DNA of 64,000 nucleotides, taken from Algibacter sp. L3A6 (lineage in GTDB: Bacteria; Bacteroidota; Bacteroidia; Flavobacteriales; Flavobacteriaceae). The stretch spans positions 1,339,501 to 1,403,500 of the forward strand of contig NZ_CP047030.1 in NCBI RefSeq assembly GCF_009796825.1, in the 5' to 3' direction. Shown here piece after piece: positions 61,438-64,000 of this stretch. The notes below the pieces were generated by a model. That model did not search any database, was not told the origin of the DNA, and saw only the letters and a list, made by a program, of their open reading frames with translations. A program made the position numbers and the translations under genes. The number at the start of each line of letters is the position of its first letter. Position 1 is the first letter of the stretch.

Positions 61438-61977
61438 ATGAAGTCGTTTTTACTCGTTTTTGTAGTTGCATTCTGTTTTTCTTGTATTCCGGTTCGCATT
61501 GCCCCAACCATTAAAACCGACAAAGTTATGGTTGCGAAAAAATTTAAACGCAAGTTACCCAAGCGTCAAGCTTTTATTTTTGAAGACCCAAAAAACGCCA
61601 ATGAGTTTTATAATTATGTGAATACGAAGCATGAATTACAGTTTCAAGACGTAGAATTTAATGTCCCTTTTGAAGTTGATGGTACACTATTTTATTTTTC
61701 GTTTCACGAAGTAGAGATTCCAGACAAAACTATCAATCTTATCCCTATTATAATTGACGCTAAATTAGACAACGGTGGCAGCAGCCCTCTATTTGAGGAC
61801 AGTTACGCATCAAGACAAGGCAACTGGTATATTGCCATTACCGTAAACGATGAAGCTATGAATGATTGCTTAAAACCGAATAGCGTATATAAAGCATCCG
61901 TTTTAAAATATTTAAAACAGATGCGATTAGAATACTTAAATACAAGTAATTATCTAGAAGCTTTACTAAGACGATAA
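61438..61977 (+). CDS. Hypothetical lipoprotein
   Basis: ATG 61438 (MKSFLLVFVVAFCFSC) was preferred to the frame from 61405. The lipobox cysteine is C16. The mature 160 residues start IPVRIAPTIKTDK and hold beta-rich sequence with no recognised family. It ends directly before the convergent DUF1080 gene. It may belong to the DtxR transcript. Confidence 0.75.
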   Translation: MKSFLLVFVVAFCFSCIPVRIAPTIKTDKVMVAKKFKRKLPKRQAFIFEDPKNANEFYNYVNTKHELQFQDVEFNVPFEVDGTLFYFSFHEVEIPDKTINLIPIIIDAKLDNGGSSPLFEDSYASRQGNWYIAITVNDEAMNDCLKPNSVYKASVLKYLKQMRLEYLNTSNYLEALLRR

Positions 61978-62856
61978 TTAACTATTTTTAAAACGTACTT
62001 GCTTTCTTATTTTCTTCGGAAACTTCTTTATTGAAGTTAATGTTAAATCTTTGTAATAACACTCAGCAGCTTCTGATTGGATTTGGATTTGCCCTTTGTT
62101 TAAAATTTCACCTTTATCATTCTTTGCATTTTCTACAACCATAACCACATGGCCATTTACAACATGTACTGCATTATTTCCTAATACATAAATCTCTAAA
62201 AGATTCCACTCGCCATGAGGCGCATCGTGCTCTGATCCCGCATTAATATATCCGTTTGCCTCAAAATACGCATCGGAATTTGGATTATATTTTTTAGACT
62301 CACCTCTAACCACAGCTGTAGGCTTACCCCTTTTAGGACTCGCAGTTCCGCCACCTAAAGGAATAAAATCTCCTAAATCTGTTTCTTGTACTTGATATTC
62401 TAGAGATGTTTTCCAGGTCTTCCAAAAAGCCCCTTGTTCGCCATAACAATGGTAAAGAATACCACTATCGCGTTTTGCATCTAATCTTGGCTCCCATTTT
62501 TTATCACCCCATTTAAACAAGGTACTTAAATGATAATTTTCGTAGTCTTTTTTAGTGTTTATTCCACCTAAAATTTCACCACTAATATGTAATATTAATT
62601 CTCCGTTTTCTTCATTCACAGTAAAAACATCTTTAATATCGTTGTTTAAACCTAAAGCGGTACCGTTATGCACATTATCAGATTGATATGTACCTTCTGG
62701 CAAATCGGTAACAGTGGCATGTGGAACTCCTATCCATTTTTCAAACTGACTTAAATCCTTATCCAGTAAATGAATGGTTTTTGAGCTTTTTTGAGCTGCT
62801 ACAGTTAAACTTGTTAAAATTAAAAATAGGGAAATGTACTTGAATTTAGAATGCAT
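61978..62856 (-). CDS. DUF1080 (3-keto-disaccharide hydrolase) family protein
   Basis: ATG 62856 starts a signal peptide (MHSKFKYISLFLILTSLTVAAQ), so the longer frame from 62946 was dropped. The 292 residues form the concanavalin-like sandwich of the DUF1080 family (GWNLLEIYV-like core, GELILHISG, DSGILYHCYGEQG). Family members include 3-keto-disaccharide hydrolases acting on oxidised glycans. No glycan-utilisation genes adjoin it. It has its own -7 box. Confidence 0.88.
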   Translation of the reverse strand: MHSKFKYISLFLILTSLTVAAQKSSKTIHLLDKDLSQFEKWIGVPHATVTDLPEGTYQSDNVHNGTALGLNNDIKDVFTVNEENGELILHISGEILGGINTKKDYENYHLSTLFKWGDKKWEPRLDAKRDSGILYHCYGEQGAFWKTWKTSLEYQVQETDLGDFIPLGGGTASPKRGKPTAVVRGESKKYNPNSDAYFEANGYINAGSEHDAPHGEWNLLEIYVLGNNAVHVVNGHVVMVVENAKNDKGEILNKGQIQIQSEAAECYYKDLTLTSIKKFPKKIRKQVRFKNS

Positions 62857-62877
62857 GGTTGGCTTATTTAGTTTAGC

Positions 62878-62885
62878 CAAATATA
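62878..62885 (-). promoter_or_regulatory. TAnnTTTG -7 box (TATATTTG) before the DUF1080 gene
   Basis: A perfect minus-strand match 22 bases before the ATG at 62856. Confidence 0.5.
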
Positions 62886-62930
62886 GATATATTCTTAAAA
62901 AGTAAGTAATATTTACTCTATGAATCTGTT

Positions 62931-63068
62931 TTAGTGACAGCCGCAACCATCATCTCCACCGCAGGCCTTTTTAGCACTTGGTTTCTTTACAAAGTATTTT
63001 TTAACCAAAGACCAAACTGCAAAAGCTACGGCTGCAAAAACGAGTATATTTTGAATTATAGTGTTCAT
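62931..63068 (-). CDS. FeoB-associated Cys-rich membrane protein
   Basis: A 45-residue ORF from ATG 63068 to TAA 62931. One membrane segment (MNTIIQNILVFAAVAFAVWS) is followed by a basic stretch (KKYFVKKPSAKK) and a cysteine-rich end (ACGGDDGCGCH). This layout is that of the small protein found next to FeoB in many bacteria. It lies 13 bases after feoB, so both are on one transcript. The cysteines may bind iron or zinc. Confidence 0.85.
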   Translation of the reverse strand: MNTIIQNILVFAAVAFAVWSLVKKYFVKKPSAKKACGGDDGCGCH

Positions 63069-63081
63069 TTTCTTTTAATTT

Positions 63082-64000
63082 TTATTTCAATAATTGAAAA
63101 GCAATTAAAGCTGTAATATAAGCAATTGCCGTCATGATTATTAATTGCCAAACTGGCCATTTCCAGCTATTAGTTTCTCTTTTCACTACAGCTAACGTAC
63201 TCATGCATTGCATTGCAAAAGCGTAAAACAAAAGCAGAGAAATTCCTGATGCCAACGTAAACAACGGCCCTCCTAAAACAGGATTAACCTCTTTGGCCAT
63301 TCTATTCTTAATAGTGTCCTCATCATCATTACCAACACTATAAATAGTAGCTAATGTTCCAACAAAAACCTCACGAGCAGCAAAACTACTTACAATAGCA
63401 ATACCAATTTTCCAATCGTATCCCAAAGGTCTAATAGCAGGTTCAATAGCATGTCCAGCAATACCAATAAAAGAATGCTCTAATTTATGCGATGCTATTT
63501 TTTGTTGTAATTCATCGTCAGATAAATTATTAGCAACGTTTTCAGTTTTAATAATTTCTTCCGCATTATTAAAATTATCGCCTGGCCCATAAGACGCCAA
63601 GAACCAAAGCACAATAGAAATCGCTAAAATAATTTTACCAGCACCAAATACAAAAGACTTCGTTTTTTCGATAACCGTAAGCGCAACATTTTTAAAAAGC
63701 GGCAACTTATAGTTAGGCATTTCTACCACAAAAAAGGTTTTACTTTTTATTTTAAGAATCTTATTTAAAATATATGCTGAAACTACTGCAGAAACAAAAC
63801 CGAGTAAATACAACAACATTAACGTTAATGCTTGATAGCCTAAACCTAAAAACCGACCTTCTGGAATAACCAACGAAATAATAATTAAATACACTGGTAA
63901 TCGAGCCGAACAGGTTGTAAACGGCGTAACCAAAATGGTAATCAATCGTTCTTTCCAACTTTCTATATTTCGGGTAGCCATAATAGCAGGGATAGCGCAG
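63082..64000 (-). CDS. feoB: Ferrous iron transporter FeoB, C-terminal part (cut by window end)
   Basis: The frame is open to the window edge (upstream codons read CAIPAI before MATRNIES), so the ATG at 63981 is not the start. The visible part is the second gate region and membrane domain: MATRNIESWKERLITILVTPFTTCSARLPVYLI, GWKIGIAIVSSFAAREVFVGTLATIYSVG, and the C-terminal membrane segments. FeoB moves Fe(II) across the inner membrane using GTP. The G-domain and FeoA are outside the window. Confidence 0.95.
   Translation of the reverse strand, partial: CAIPAIMATRNIESWKERLITILVTPFTTCSARLPVYLIIISLVIPEGRFLGLGYQALTLMLLYLLGFVSAVVSAYILNKILKIKSKTFFVVEMPNYKLPLFKNVALTVIEKTKSFVFGAGKIILAISIVLWFLASYGPGDNFNNAEEIIKTENVANNLSDDELQQKIASHKLEHSFIGIAGHAIEPAIRPLGYDWKIGIAIVSSFAAREVFVGTLATIYSVGNDDEDTIKNRMAKEVNPVLGGPLFTLASGISLLLFYAFAMQCMSTLAVVKRETNSWKWPVWQLIIMTAIAYITALIAFQLLK

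Overview
The window looks like ordinary chromosome from a low-GC (by eye about one-third G+C), probably marine member of the Flavobacteriaceae (Bacteroidota). Evidence: type IX secretion (T9SS) sorting tails on several surface proteins (type A at 17563 and 27109, type B/CHU_C at 6535 and 17632), four TonB-dependent receptors or receptor-like operons, promoters of the Bacteroidota type (TAnnTTTG -7 boxes, no Shine-Dalgarno), MocR and HU-CCDC81/SPOR proteins, and gene sets such as prs-rplY-pth. No species can be named from sequence alone. No phage, transposase, integron or CRISPR array was seen.

Layout. 1-4000: end of a gene cut by the window edge, a GreA-like protein, a HAD phosphatase, a short unexplained transcription unit with a palindromic operator-like site, an orphan ABC ATPase and dprA. 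4.1-6.5 kb: HU/SPOR cell-envelope protein, acyl-CoA thioesterase, lpxH. 6.5-20.0 kb is a surface-protein block: two related type-B T9SS proteins on the minus strand flank an ABM-domain protein, pbpC and a 2037-residue T9SS protein. 20.2-24.2 kb: a 40-residue small ORF, serS, an HTTM-family membrane protein and ribF. 24.4-27.1 kb: secreted metzincin protease. 27.1-29.9 kb: prs-rplY-pth and tRNA-Leu(CAA). 30-35.6 kb: DUF3157-like protein, bioB, a TonB receptor and a divergent MocR regulator with clear operator-like repeats. 35.8-42.7 kb: flotillin/NfeD pair, surface lipoprotein, pheS, TPR and TerB-like proteins. 42.9-47.8 kb: an operon of receiver protein, TonB receptor and YfiR-domain histidine kinase. 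48-53 kb: mfd, a thioredoxin-fold protein, yraN. 53.1-61.4 kb: a complete Mn/Zn/Fe-type metal uptake locus (two ABC-3 permeases with extra C-terminal winged-helix-like tails, ATPase, an APH-type kinase, metal-binding lipoprotein, TonB receptor) facing a DtxR/MntR regulator across a 34-bp palindrome. 61.4-64 kb: lipoprotein, DUF1080 protein, a 45-residue FeoB-associated protein and the C-terminal part of FeoB, cut by the window end.

The most unusual observations are: (1) a dispersed intergenic repeat family, four copies plus one related element that shares its inner stem; (2) two paralogous surface-protein genes with no ATG, GTG, TTG or CTG codon available upstream of their signal peptides, which suggests ATA/ATT starts; (3) a tandem array of eight 27-residue repeats alternating between two subtypes; (4) the receiver / TonB receptor / YfiR-kinase operon; (5) the DtxR palindrome placed between two mirror-image promoters; (6) three GTCC[A/G]G sites in the MocR-TonB-bioB divergent region. 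Start codons were re-chosen by hand where the longest open frame clearly ran past a signal peptide or conserved start.
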